From Thauera carbonicopians (GTDB lineage Bacteria > Pseudomonadota > Gammaproteobacteria > Burkholderiales > Rhodocyclaceae), in assembly GCF_025699485.1 (NCBI RefSeq), contig NZ_JANUXN010000016.1, forward strand, positions 39,838-103,837: a stretch of 64,000 bases of DNA, written 5' to 3'. Position numbers and translations under genes: made by a program. The stretch's first letter is position 1. Each line of letters begins with the position of its first letter. The notes below the pieces were generated by a model. It was given only the letters and a program-made list of their open reading frames with translations. It was not told where the DNA came from and did no database searches. This document shows positions 38,095-46,830 of the stretch, piece after piece.

Positions 38095-38171
38095 AGTGTC
38101 GGACCGCGGGCACGAGGGCAAAACCCGTGCCCGCAGCCGCCATCGGCGCGCCGCGGGCACGGTCCGGCCGC

Positions 38172-39530
38172 TCAGCGCACCCCGCGTCCGGCCATTGCTT
38201 CCGGCGTCCACCAGCGCGACGGATTCGGTGGCACGTCGTAGTAGCCGCCGGTTTCCGCACCGATGCTGTTGATCACATAGATGCCGTTGGCGAGGTCGTA
38301 GTGGCCATAGACGTCGGCGGTGGGCGCCGGCACCTCGTAGCGCGGCGTCATGTAGGCGAAGCCGATGCGGTACAGCTTGCCGCTGGCGTCGTACTGATCG
38401 GACGCGCCGGCCGAATAGCTGTCCTCGTCCCAATAGAAAACGCGCTTGGAATACACGTGGCGCTTGCCGGGCTTGAGGGTGGCCTCGATCACCCACACGC
38501 GGTGCAGTTCCCAGCGCACGCAGTCGGGGTTGAGGTGGTTGGGCGTCACCAGCACCTCGTCCGGGCACTGCTTGGGATCGCTGAACTTGTACAGGTTGTA
38601 CGGGATGAAGACTTCCTTCTTGCCGACCAGCTTGAAGTCGAAGCGGTCCATCTTGCCGGAGAACACCGCGGTGTCGTCGTAGGTGTTGGCCCCGGCGGAC
38701 TGCGAGTTCGGCGTATCGTAGGCGATTTCCGGCGCCAGCTTGACGCGCCGCTGGCCCGGCAGGTACTGCCACGCGCGGCGGTTGTCCTTGGCCCAGTTGA
38801 GCGGGTCGATCATCAGCGTCTGCTCGCCCACCAGGCGGGCCGGCGCGGTGGCTGTATAGGCCAGCATCCAGTACTTGTCGGCGCTGGTCTTGTTGGGATC
38901 GTAGTACGGGTACTCCTGGTAGATCTCGTTCTGCCCGGTCATGACCTTGCTGCCGGCGCTATCCACGTAGTAGCTGCGCTGCGTGACGTAGTACGAGAAA
39001 CCGCCGAAGCGCAGCAGGTGGTTCCACATGGCCTGATAGCCGTCCTTGGGAATCGGGAACGGGATACCGCCGAAACACCCGTCCACGCCCTCGCCGCCGT
39101 GCGTGGTCTTGCATTCGAGCGCGTTTTTGGCGGTGTTGTCGCGCACGTATTGCGGTACCGCGGCGGTGCGGTGGGTGGGATAGACGTCGATGCGGAAGCT
39201 GGGAAACTTCTTCATCAGCGCCTTGGTACCCTCGGTGAGCTTGTCCTCGTATTGCGCCATGTTGCCGGCATCGACGGAGAACAAGGGCTTTTCATCGGCG
39301 AACGGGTCCGGCCGCAGTCCGGGCTGCTTGGGGTCGTAGCCGGCCGGCGGCGTAGTCAGCCCGCCGGTGTAGGGCGGGATGCTGCCGTCGGCGTTGCCGG
39401 CCTGTTCGGCGCCGATCCAGGTCAGCGTGGTGCCGATCTGTGCCGCTTCTTCCGGCGTCACTTCGGCCTTTACCGGCCCGGCCAGCGCTGCCGCCACGCC
39501 GAGAGCGATGAGAGTTTTCGGGAATGTCAT
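38172..39530 (-). CDS. DUF1329 exported protein
   Basis: A 452-residue DUF1329 protein (LolB/LppX-like fold family) with a short signal peptide (ALGVAAALAGPVKA). Family features include EEAAQIGTTLTWIGAEQAGN near the start, GIPFPIPKDGYQAMWNHLLR, the aromatic-rich middle, and RRAWQYLPGQRRVKLAPE. DUF1329 is almost always next to DUF1302, as here (34 bp after its stop). Predicted role: periplasmic or outer-membrane handling of hydrophobic molecules. ATG at 39530 has AAGGAGGAG upstream. Confidence 0.88.
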   Translation of the reverse strand: MTFPKTLIALGVAAALAGPVKAEVTPEEAAQIGTTLTWIGAEQAGNADGSIPPYTGGLTTPPAGYDPKQPGLRPDPFADEKPLFSVDAGNMAQYEDKLTEGTKALMKKFPSFRIDVYPTHRTAAVPQYVRDNTAKNALECKTTHGGEGVDGCFGGIPFPIPKDGYQAMWNHLLRFGGFSYYVTQRSYYVDSAGSKVMTGQNEIYQEYPYYDPNKTSADKYWMLAYTATAPARLVGEQTLMIDPLNWAKDNRRAWQYLPGQRRVKLAPEIAYDTPNSQSAGANTYDDTAVFSGKMDRFDFKLVGKKEVFIPYNLYKFSDPKQCPDEVLVTPNHLNPDCVRWELHRVWVIEATLKPGKRHVYSKRVFYWDEDSYSAGASDQYDASGKLYRIGFAYMTPRYEVPAPTADVYGHYDLANGIYVINSIGAETGGYYDVPPNPSRWWTPEAMAGRGVR

Positions 39531-39563
39531 GCCTGTCTCCTCCTTTGTCCGGTTGCGCCCGCG

Positions 39564-41210
39564 TCAGAACGAGGTCTTGAAGGTGAACACCAGCCAGCCG
39601 CGGTCGCTGATCGGCTGTTCGCCATTCACCGTGCCGTCGTTCTTCACCTTGATCAGGTAATCGACGTACTTGAGCGTGAAGTTGTATTTCTGCTTCCAGT
39701 CGGCGCTCAGGCCGATGCTCCAGTCACCCTGCCCCTGGTAGCCGCCGGCGCGGTTGGCGGCGTTGCCCTTGAGGCCCACCGAGTAGGTCATCGGCATCTT
39801 CAGGTCGAGCGACGGCAGCACCTGGAACCAGGTCGGGGTGAAATTCACACCGATGCCGTAGTAGTCCTTGGTGATGCAGCCGTCGGTCTTGCTTTTGCCC
39901 GCACACGGGGCAAAACCCATGGCGTTGAAGAGCTCGGGGTTCCTGGTGACCTTGTCCCAGCGCGCATAGGTGAATTCGGCCAGATATACGGCGGTATCGA
40001 ACAGCGGCGTCTTGCCGATCAGGCCCATCGCGTTGACCACCACGTGCTGCGAATTGCCGCGAGCGCCCTCGTTGGAGAAGCCGGCCGCGCTGTTGAAGGC
40101 GCCGTTCTTGCGGTAGGACACTTCCGCGCCGACGCTGACGCCGCCGATTTCCTTGCTCAGGCTGATGCCGTACAGCTCCACGTCCTGGGCGTAGCTCCAG
40201 CGGTAGTGCTGGCTGGCCGGGTCGGCCGGGTTGCCGCCCAGCGTCAGCCAGGGAATCTTTTCGTCGTACTTGCGGTAGTAGAAGCCGAGCGTGCCTTCGA
40301 GCCAGGCCGGGCTCCAGCGCGCCATCACTCCCCAGTTGCCGCGGTCCTTGGGCTTCAGGTCCTTGCTGTGCGGTACGGCGAAGCCGGGCGCCAGGGGCAG
40401 GCGGGTCGGCCCTTCAAGCAGCCCGTCCATCAGGCCCAGGTAGGTGCCGCCCTCGGGAAAGGGGAACGGATCCCACTCCAGGTAATACTGCCCGGCCACC
40501 CACAGCGTATCGGTGAGGCCGATCTGCGCGGAGATCTGCCCGAGCGGCTTGTACAACTCCTTCACTTCCGAACCGGGGTTGTTGAGCGCCTTGAGGAAGT
40601 CCACCGGCTGCTGCGAATAGGCGATGCCGTGCGCGGCGGTCAGCAGCGACTCGCCCCAGTAGATGGTGTGCCGCCCGGCTTTGAAGTTGACCGGCACGTC
40701 GCCGACGTCGAAGTTGGCGAACATGAAGGCATCGAGAATCTCGCCCGACGGGCCGCGGTGATAGCGCTTGGTATGGCTGGAATAGCGGTCGCCGTCGTAG
40801 CTGCTGTGAAAGCCCTGCGCGGCCACCGCCGGGCTGGATTTCACCGAGGTGCTGCGATAGGCATGGTCGTACCAGGCAGCCCCGCTGAGGCGCAGGCCGA
40901 AGTTGCGCTTATAAGTGATGTCGAGTTCAGACAGCAGGTCGAGGCGGTTGGTGACGATGTCGCCACGGTCGAACCTGGCGTCGGATTCGTCGAAGTTCGG
41001 GTTGTCGGCTATCTTCGCGTCACGCCCTTCGGTGCGCACGCCCAGGTTGTAGCGCACGCTGTTGTCGAGCCGGATCGAAAGATCCGGGTTGCCGGTGTCG
41101 ATGTTGAAAGCCTGCGCCGCGCCGCTGGCCGTCATGGCGCAGGCCACCGCCAGCGCGGTCTTGTTGAGGGCACGCTTGACGCTTGCGCCCGATACCGAAG
41201 CATTGTTCAT
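39564..41210 (-). CDS. DUF1302 outer-membrane porin-like protein
   Basis: A 548-residue DUF1302 protein with a signal peptide ending in SGAAQA and a long series of amphipathic beta strands, ending in a C-terminal Phe (WLVFTFKTSF), the outer-membrane insertion signal. Family motifs include SVRYNLGVRTEGRD and KAGRHTIYWGESLL. Probably a beta-barrel channel for the terpene substrate. It is the first gene of the operon DUF1302-DUF1329-YCF48-MMPL-alcohol DH-aldehyde DH(-atuA). GGAGGAG precedes the ATG at 41210, and the regulon promoter lies at 41316-41358. Confidence 0.88.
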   Translation of the reverse strand: MNNASVSGASVKRALNKTALAVACAMTASGAAQAFNIDTGNPDLSIRLDNSVRYNLGVRTEGRDAKIADNPNFDESDARFDRGDIVTNRLDLLSELDITYKRNFGLRLSGAAWYDHAYRSTSVKSSPAVAAQGFHSSYDGDRYSSHTKRYHRGPSGEILDAFMFANFDVGDVPVNFKAGRHTIYWGESLLTAAHGIAYSQQPVDFLKALNNPGSEVKELYKPLGQISAQIGLTDTLWVAGQYYLEWDPFPFPEGGTYLGLMDGLLEGPTRLPLAPGFAVPHSKDLKPKDRGNWGVMARWSPAWLEGTLGFYYRKYDEKIPWLTLGGNPADPASQHYRWSYAQDVELYGISLSKEIGGVSVGAEVSYRKNGAFNSAAGFSNEGARGNSQHVVVNAMGLIGKTPLFDTAVYLAEFTYARWDKVTRNPELFNAMGFAPCAGKSKTDGCITKDYYGIGVNFTPTWFQVLPSLDLKMPMTYSVGLKGNAANRAGGYQGQGDWSIGLSADWKQKYNFTLKYVDYLIKVKNDGTVNGEQPISDRGWLVFTFKTSF

Positions 41211-41315
41211 CTGACTCCTCCGAATTATTCTTACCTGCTCGCAGCGCGATCCGCCGCGCCCGCCTCATCTGGCCGAACCGCCGGCAAGCGGCCGCAACGC
41301 GACGAGGTGTCAGTA

Positions 41316-41358
41316 AAGATAGGGAGCGCGACGGGGGGCGTCTTGCGTCAATTGGCTG
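41316..41358 (-). promoter_or_regulatory. Terpene-regulon promoter (envelope/geraniol oxidation operon)
   Basis: On the minus strand CAGCCAATTGACGCAAG (41358-41342) matches the regulon consensus exactly. TATCTT at 41321-41316 begins exactly 24 bp after the first base of CAAG. The first gene starts 106 bp further downstream at 41210. Confidence 0.8.
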
Positions 41359-41418
41359 TGCGCGGCGGAGCCGTTTACCCCATGTGCGTGCAGTACGCCG
41401 CGAGGCGGCGTTACAACG

Positions 41419-41454
41419 AAAAAAGCCGGCACCCCTCCAGCGGCGGGGTGCCGG
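41419..41454 (-). terminator. Rho-independent terminator of the linalool isomerase gene
   Basis: On the minus strand a perfect 10-bp stem, CCGGCACCCC / GGGGTGCCGG (41454-41445 and 41435-41426), is followed by a run of six T (41424-41419). It ends the linalool isomerase transcript before the next regulon promoter, making that gene a unit of its own. Confidence 0.9.
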
Positions 41455-41683
41455 ATGCGTTCATGCAGAGTTCCCCCTTGTGGAGGAGAGCCGGGAGAGG
41501 GAGAGCCCCCCACAGAGACGCAAAATCGTGTCGGCAGAATGGAGATTCATGCCAACCTCGCCCCCTCTCCAGCGAGGAGCAAAGGGTTCGAACTCTGGTA
41601 CGGCAGGCGACATGCGTGCGCCCGGCCTCACCGGCCCTCATGGGCGCAGGGGCGAAGCCGGCGCCCAGAAACGACGCGGCGTC
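41455..41683. other. Intergenic region after the linalool isomerase gene
   Basis: About 230 bp between the terminator stem and the linalool isomerase stop codon. It holds degenerate CCCTCTCC / GGAGAGGG inverted repeats (around 41480-41580) like the larger element at 60868-60982. No gene recognised. Confidence 0.4.
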
Positions 41684-43627
41684 TCAATGGCTCGGCACGA
41701 TGTGTAGCGCCGTGCGGCCACTGAGCGTGACCGTGAGCGACGCACGGCCGGCCGCATCGGCGGTGAAGTCGCCGTTGGCCGCGCCCTCGACCGCATAGCG
41801 GGCGCCGGGCTTGAGGCGTTCGAGGCCCAGCGTCTGCGGTCCGTCGCCGGCCCCCGGGTAGAGCACCAGTTCCAGATCCTCGCCACGGCTGAAGGCCTTG
41901 GCCACCAGCACCTCCGGATAGCGCGCATCGCCCAGCACCGGGCCGGCGAACACCGATTGCGGCGGCCCCTTGACGAAGCTGTTGCGAAAATCGCCGGTTC
42001 TCATCAGCCGGCCCTCCACGCCCCAGATATTGGCCAGCGTGGAGCCCTTGGTGTAGCGCGCCACGCCGTTCTCGACCACCGGGCCGCAATCCTGGTCCAT
42101 CGAGCGGCGCGCGGCCTCGGCCAGTTCGTCGTCGCCGAACTCGCGCGCACACATCTGCACCGCCACATAGGCGAACAGCTTGCCCGGCCGGTAGTTGCCG
42201 GCGTCGATGGTGTCGAAGAAAGCCAGCGCCTCCTTCGGCAGCGTCAGCCGGGTCTGGCCGTCGGCGTCCTGCGTCAGGCACATCGACAACTCCTTGCGCC
42301 CCACCGCCCACAGCTTGCGCGCCAGATCGGTCGAGAAGATGTTGGCGAAGAAGGCGAAGCCCGCCTCGCCGGTATAGAACGGCATTTCCAGCCCGGTCCA
42401 GTACGAACGCAGGCCGACCAGCGAGCCTTTCTGGTCGGTGAACTCGGTATCCAGCATATGCAGCCACTTGGGCAGCACCTGGGCGGTGTCGCTGCGCTCG
42501 AACAGCTCGTCATACACCGCCAGCGAACCCATGCCATACATGTTGCAGACCGGGTACACCCAGTTCGGCTCGCACGGATACAGGCAGAAGTCCGAACGCT
42601 GGAAATTCTCCCGCACCGACTGGTTGATGGAATGGATGTCGTGGCTGTAGCAGGTCTTGTCGTTGAGGCGGAAGCTAAGACTGCCGGGCTGGCCGTAGCG
42701 GGTGTCGCCGGTATTGAGCATGTACTGGCCCACATGCATGCCGTACCAGCCGGTGAGCATGATGTTGTCCTTGCGGGCGGGGTCGAAGTCGGCGAAGTTG
42801 AAGTGCCCCCACATCGACTCATACACCCAGTAGCCCCACACCTTGCGTTCGCGGTAAGTGTCGATCACGTTGCGTTGCGCCTGGCCCAGATAGCTCTGGA
42901 AATTCGGCGTGTAATGCCCTTGCACCATGCCCAGCGCGAAGCCGAGGTGGTTGAGCTGGTAGCGCAGGGCCGCCGGCTGGAACTGGTCGATGACGGTGTA
43001 GCCCTTGTACTGGCCGACCGGCTGCAAGGCCAGATCGAGCAGATAGCGCACGCCCTGCAACTGATCCGGCGTCAGCTCGCGCTCGCCGGGCACCGGCTCG
43101 CTGGCGGCGCGCCGATGCACCTCCGCCAGCGACTCGGCGAAGAAGCTCTGGCGGAACTTGAAGTGCTCGCGGTCCTTGGCCCGCCGCTTGGCGCCGCGAT
43201 ACTGGAAGAACAGGAAGGTGGCGGCGGCGGCGGCCGGCGCCAGATACACCGCCGGCGGCCAGATCGCCTCGCCCGCCAGCCAGCCGGCCAGCGCGGCGCT
43301 GCCCAGCCAGATGGTCAGCGGCGCCACCACCATGCCCGACCAAAACCAGGCGATGATCGACAGCCAGAAGACGAACACCGTCACCGGGAACAGCACGGCC
43401 CAGGCGCCGCCCAGCGCCAGGAAACCTGCACCGGGCATGAACAGCCCCAGACCGGCCGCCTGCCACGCCGCCGACTGCCCGGTGGCCACCGGTGTCAGCG
43501 CCAGCACGCACAGCAACGCATACACCACGGCATTGCGGCGGTGGCGCGATGCCGTGACCGGCCCCTTGTGTCCCTGCAACAACTGTATCGGCTGCCGCAG
43601 CGTGCGGGTCGATTCCATATTGCTCAT
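41684..43627 (-). CDS. lis: Linalool isomerase, membrane-anchored (LDI-like domain)
   Basis: A 647-residue protein with two parts. Residues 30-145 contain about four or five membrane helices (for example [18 protein letters not shown] and [17 protein letters not shown]). Residues 160-640 resemble linalool dehydratase/isomerase: [32 protein letters not shown], and [11 protein letters not shown] with Cys352 and Cys361 nine residues apart, the spacing of the two active-site Cys of Castellaniella Ldi (from memory). This combination is that of the Thauera linaloolentis linalool isomerase, which interconverts linalool and geraniol. ATG at 43627 has AAGGAGGAG 4 bases upstream; longer frames are unlikely. 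It has its own regulon promoter and its own terminator. Substrate is inferred from homology and context. Confidence 0.85.
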   Translation of the reverse strand: MSNMESTRTLRQPIQLLQGHKGPVTASRHRRNAVVYALLCVLALTPVATGQSAAWQAAGLGLFMPGAGFLALGGAWAVLFPVTVFVFWLSIIAWFWSGMVVAPLTIWLGSAALAGWLAGEAIWPPAVYLAPAAAAATFLFFQYRGAKRRAKDREHFKFRQSFFAESLAEVHRRAASEPVPGERELTPDQLQGVRYLLDLALQPVGQYKGYTVIDQFQPAALRYQLNHLGFALGMVQGHYTPNFQSYLGQAQRNVIDTYRERKVWGYWVYESMWGHFNFADFDPARKDNIMLTGWYGMHVGQYMLNTGDTRYGQPGSLSFRLNDKTCYSHDIHSINQSVRENFQRSDFCLYPCEPNWVYPVCNMYGMGSLAVYDELFERSDTAQVLPKWLHMLDTEFTDQKGSLVGLRSYWTGLEMPFYTGEAGFAFFANIFSTDLARKLWAVGRKELSMCLTQDADGQTRLTLPKEALAFFDTIDAGNYRPGKLFAYVAVQMCAREFGDDELAEAARRSMDQDCGPVVENGVARYTKGSTLANIWGVEGRLMRTGDFRNSFVKGPPQSVFAGPVLGDARYPEVLVAKAFSRGEDLELVLYPGAGDGPQTLGLERLKPGARYAVEGAANGDFTADAAGRASLTVTLSGRTALHIVPSH

Positions 43628-43723
43628 TGTCTCCTCCTTAGAAAGGTCGCGCTTTCCGGTCGTCATGTATTGGCGGCGTTCATGGCACCCGTCCGTCCCG
43701 CGCGGCACGGATGCTCCGATGCC

Positions 43724-43766
43724 ACCATACCGGCGGTCCTCGCGCCACACTTGCGCTTATTGGCTA
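43724..43766 (-). promoter_or_regulatory. Terpene-regulon promoter (linalool isomerase)
   Basis: On the minus strand TAGCCAATAAGCGCAAG (43766-43750), with TATGGT at 43729-43724 beginning exactly 24 bp after the first base of CAAG. The isomerase start codon is 97 bp beyond the -10. Confidence 0.75.
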
Positions 43767-43820
43767 GCGCCGGCCCCCGCTGGCAATACCAAACACCAGG
43801 CGGCAGCGCATCCCCCCCCA

Positions 43821-44651
43821 CTAGCGGCCGCGCCACACCGGGCGGCGTTTCTCGCTGAAGGCGGCCAGCCCTTCCTGCGCGTCTTCGGTCAGGCTCAGCA
43901 GCGCCAGCTGGCCTTCGGTATAGGCGATGGCTTCGTCGAAGCTCATCGCCGCCATCGCCCGCATCGCGTAGCGGCCGCGCCGGACCGCGGTGGGCGATTT
44001 GTCGGTGAGGCGCGCCAGCAGCCACGCCACCCTGACATCCAGCTCGGCGGCTGGCACCACATGGTTGAGCAGCCCGCTGTCGCGTGCCGTGGCGGCGTCG
44101 AAGGGCTCGCCGCTGAAGCACCACTCGCGCAGCAGGCGCGGCGGCACCAGATGCTGCAACAGGCTCAGCACCTGCATCGGAAACACCCCGATCTTGACTT
44201 CCGGCAGACCGAACAGCGCATGGTCGGCAGCCACCGCCATGTCCGTCATCGCCAGCAAGCCCATGCCGCCGGCCATGCAGGTGCCGTTGATGCGCGCAAT
44301 CGACGGCAGCGTGGCGTTGGCCGCCAGCCGCAGCAGATCGGCATAGGGGGCGTTGGGGCGGGCATGATCGAAGACGAAACCCTGCCCCGGCTGCAGATCG
44401 CCACCGGCGCAAAAAGCCTTGTCGCCGGCGCCGGTCAAGACGATGGCGCGCACCGACGGATCGGCATGGGCGCGGCGGTAGCCCTCGCCAATGCCCTCGA
44501 TCACCTGGAGGTTGAGGGCATTGCGTTTGTCCGGGCGGTTGAGGGTGATCCACAGCGCTGCGGCATGCTTGTGCAGCAGCACTGCACCGTCTGCCACCGC
44601 CTCCACGGCGGCACCGGCAACGCCGGCGGCAAGCGAATCGGTCTGCATCAT
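43821..44651 (-). CDS. atuE: Isohexenylglutaconyl-CoA hydratase AtuE-like (enoyl-CoA hydratase family)
   Basis: A 276-residue crotonase. The oxyanion-hole segments are KAFCAGGDLQPG and NGTCMAGGMGLLAMTD, and the PEVKIGVFP segment follows. In the Atu pathway AtuE hydrates the carboxylated product of geranyl-CoA carboxylase. The gene overlaps atuF by four bases (ATGA at 44648-44651), and the atuC-atuF-atuE order supports the assignment. The start could also be the second Met codon at 44648. Without context it could equally be annotated methylglutaconyl-CoA hydratase. Confidence 0.82.
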   Translation of the reverse strand: MMQTDSLAAGVAGAAVEAVADGAVLLHKHAAALWITLNRPDKRNALNLQVIEGIGEGYRRAHADPSVRAIVLTGAGDKAFCAGGDLQPGQGFVFDHARPNAPYADLLRLAANATLPSIARINGTCMAGGMGLLAMTDMAVAADHALFGLPEVKIGVFPMQVLSLLQHLVPPRLLREWCFSGEPFDAATARDSGLLNHVVPAAELDVRVAWLLARLTDKSPTAVRRGRYAMRAMAAMSFDEAIAYTEGQLALLSLTEDAQEGLAAFSEKRRPVWRGR

Positions 44652-46759
44652 GCCACCTCCTGCCGCGCCACGTCCGGCGTGCCGGCCGGCGCCTCACCCT
44701 GGGCCGGCTCCGGCGCGATTTCCGCCACCACCCGGTAGGCCGCCACCTGCCCGCCCACTTCGGCATGCAGCGCGCCGACCCGCCCGGCCAGCGGCGCCGA
44801 GTGCACGTATTCCATTTTCATCGCTTCGAGCGTCAGCACCGGCTGGCCCGCCGCGACGGTGTCACCGACCACCACATGCACCGCCACCACGCGACCGTTC
44901 ATCGCCGCGCGGATGCGGCCGTCGGCATCACCGCCGTCGCTGCGCGCCGCCGCCGCATGGGTGCCGTCCTCCACGCGGTAGGCGGCGACGCCATCGTCGA
45001 ACCACAAGCTTGCGCCGTCGCGCACGCAGGCGGCGCGCTGCAGCAGGCCGTCATGCACGTAGCGCAGTTCGTGCCCGCAACGGCCGGCCAGGCGCAGCAC
45101 CCGCTCGCCGCCCGCCACCGTCACGGCAAAACGGCCCGCGCCGAGTTCGAGTAGCCGGGTGGCACACGCAGCGCCGTCCAGTGTGAAGCGGTAGTCGATC
45201 GGCAGGCGGTGTGTGATGTCGCTGCCGGGCAGCGCGGCGGACGTCCTCGACGCCGTCGCCGCGCCGGCTTCGCCCGCCGTCACATGCAGCAGCAGCGTCG
45301 CCAGGGCTTGCGCGCCCGGGTTCGACACGCCCGACGTCTTCGACAGGGCCGGATCGCGTTCGCCATTCCCCCCATGGCCCTCGCCGGGCACCGAGTCGGC
45401 TTGCAGCAGGGCGTCGCCATGCGCCGCGATGAATGCGGTGGTAGCGTGGCCGGCCAGGAACGCGGGGTGCCGCAGGCAGCGCGCCAGATAGTGCTGATTG
45501 GTCGGCACCCCCAGTGCCACGGCGTCGTCGAGCGCACGGGCGAGCTTGCGGCAGGCGGCCTCGCGGTTTTCGCCATGGGCGATGAGTTTGGCGATCATCG
45601 AATCGTAAAACGGCGGAATCGCCTCGCCGGAGGCCAGCGCGTGCTCCACGCGCACGTCGGCGGGCATCTGCCAGACGTGCATGGTGCCGCTTTGCGGCAT
45701 GAAGCCCTGCGACGGCGCCTCGGCGCACAGCCGCACTTCGACCGCGTGGCCGCTGAAGCGTACCCCCTCCTGCGTCAGCGGCAGGGCTTCGCCGGCGGCA
45801 ACGCGCAACTGTAGTTCGACCAGATCCAGCCCGGTGATCAACTCGGTTACCGGGTGCTCCACCTGCAGCCGAGTGTTCATTTCCATGAAGTAATAACGGC
45901 CCTCGGCATCGAGCAGAAATTCCAGCGTGCCGGCGCCTTCGTAGCCGATGGCGCGCGCCGCCGCGACCGCGGTATCGCCCATACGCTGACGCAGCGCGGC
46001 ATCCACGGCCGGCGACGGCGCTTCCTCGATGAGCTTCTGATGGCGGCGCTGCACCGAGCAGTCGCGCTCGCCCAGGTGGATGACGTTGCCGTGGCGGTCG
46101 GCGAAGATCTGCATCTCGATATGGCGCGGCTCAAGAATGGCGCGTTCGAGAATCACCTCGGGGCTGCCGAAGGCGCTGTGCGCCTCCGAACGGGCGCTGC
46201 GCAGCTCGGCGGCGAATTGCGCTTCGCCATGCACCAAGCGCATGCCGCGCCCGCCGCCGCCGGCGGTAGCCTTGATCATCAGCGGAAAACCGATCTCGCG
46301 CGCCGCCGCCGTCAGCGTGTCGTCACGCTGGTCGTCACCCTGATAGCCGGGAATGCACGGCACGCCGGCCTCCAGCATCAGCCGCTTGGCGCCGGCCTTG
46401 TTGCCCATGGCGACGATGGCGGCGGGCGACGGGCCGATGAACACCAGCCCCGCATCGCGGCAGGCCTGGGCAAAGTCCGCGTTCTCGGCGAGGAAGCCGT
46501 AGCCGGGGTGCACCGCGTCGGCGCCGCTGCGGCGTGCCGCCTCGATGATGGCAGCGATGTTGAGGTAGGACTGCGCCGGCAGCGCCTCGCCGATGAACAC
46601 CGCCTGATCGGCGTCGCGGACATGGCGGGCGTGGCGGTCGGCGCTGGAATAGACTGCCACGGTGCGGTAGCCCAGCGCACGCGCGGTGCGCATCACACGC
46701 AGCGCGATCTCGCCCCGGTTGGCGATGAGAATCTTGGTGAAGGGGGTCTTGTCGGTCAT
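44648..46759 (-). CDS. atuF: Geranyl-CoA carboxylase biotin-containing subunit AtuF
   Basis: A 703-residue acyl-CoA carboxylase alpha subunit. The biotin carboxylase domain (residues 1-450) starts TKILIANRGEIALRVMRTA and shows the ATP-grasp loop GGGGRGM and EMNTRLQVEHPVTE. A linker carrying a Gly/Asp-rich stretch (GEGHGGNGERDPALS) follows. The C-terminal biotinyl domain has VLTLEAMKMEYVHSA, in which the Lys is biotinylated. The likely reaction is carboxylation of geranyl-CoA together with AtuC; methylcrotonyl-CoA carboxylase is the alternative that only assay would exclude. ATG at 46759 is the sensible start, and extended frames run into atuC. It is 71 bp after the atuC stop. Confidence 0.87.
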   Translation of the reverse strand: MTDKTPFTKILIANRGEIALRVMRTARALGYRTVAVYSSADRHARHVRDADQAVFIGEALPAQSYLNIAAIIEAARRSGADAVHPGYGFLAENADFAQACRDAGLVFIGPSPAAIVAMGNKAGAKRLMLEAGVPCIPGYQGDDQRDDTLTAAAREIGFPLMIKATAGGGGRGMRLVHGEAQFAAELRSARSEAHSAFGSPEVILERAILEPRHIEMQIFADRHGNVIHLGERDCSVQRRHQKLIEEAPSPAVDAALRQRMGDTAVAAARAIGYEGAGTLEFLLDAEGRYYFMEMNTRLQVEHPVTELITGLDLVELQLRVAAGEALPLTQEGVRFSGHAVEVRLCAEAPSQGFMPQSGTMHVWQMPADVRVEHALASGEAIPPFYDSMIAKLIAHGENREAACRKLARALDDAVALGVPTNQHYLARCLRHPAFLAGHATTAFIAAHGDALLQADSVPGEGHGGNGERDPALSKTSGVSNPGAQALATLLLHVTAGEAGAATASRTSAALPGSDITHRLPIDYRFTLDGAACATRLLELGAGRFAVTVAGGERVLRLAGRCGHELRYVHDGLLQRAACVRDGASLWFDDGVAAYRVEDGTHAAAARSDGGDADGRIRAAMNGRVVAVHVVVGDTVAAGQPVLTLEAMKMEYVHSAPLAGRVGALHAEVGGQVAAYRVVAEIAPEPAQGEAPAGTPDVARQEVA

Positions 46760-46830
46760 GATGTGACGTTTGTTCTCGCTGTCGGGGAAAGCCGTCGCGG
46801 CCCGCCGCAGGGCGTGGCCCGCGCCGGTGC

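Noticed and set aside
38127..41798. A 1223-codon open frame on the plus strand across DUF1329 and DUF1302
   Set aside because: It is antisense to two clear genes with signal peptides, ribosome-binding sites and family motifs. Long antisense frames are common in this high-GC sequence.
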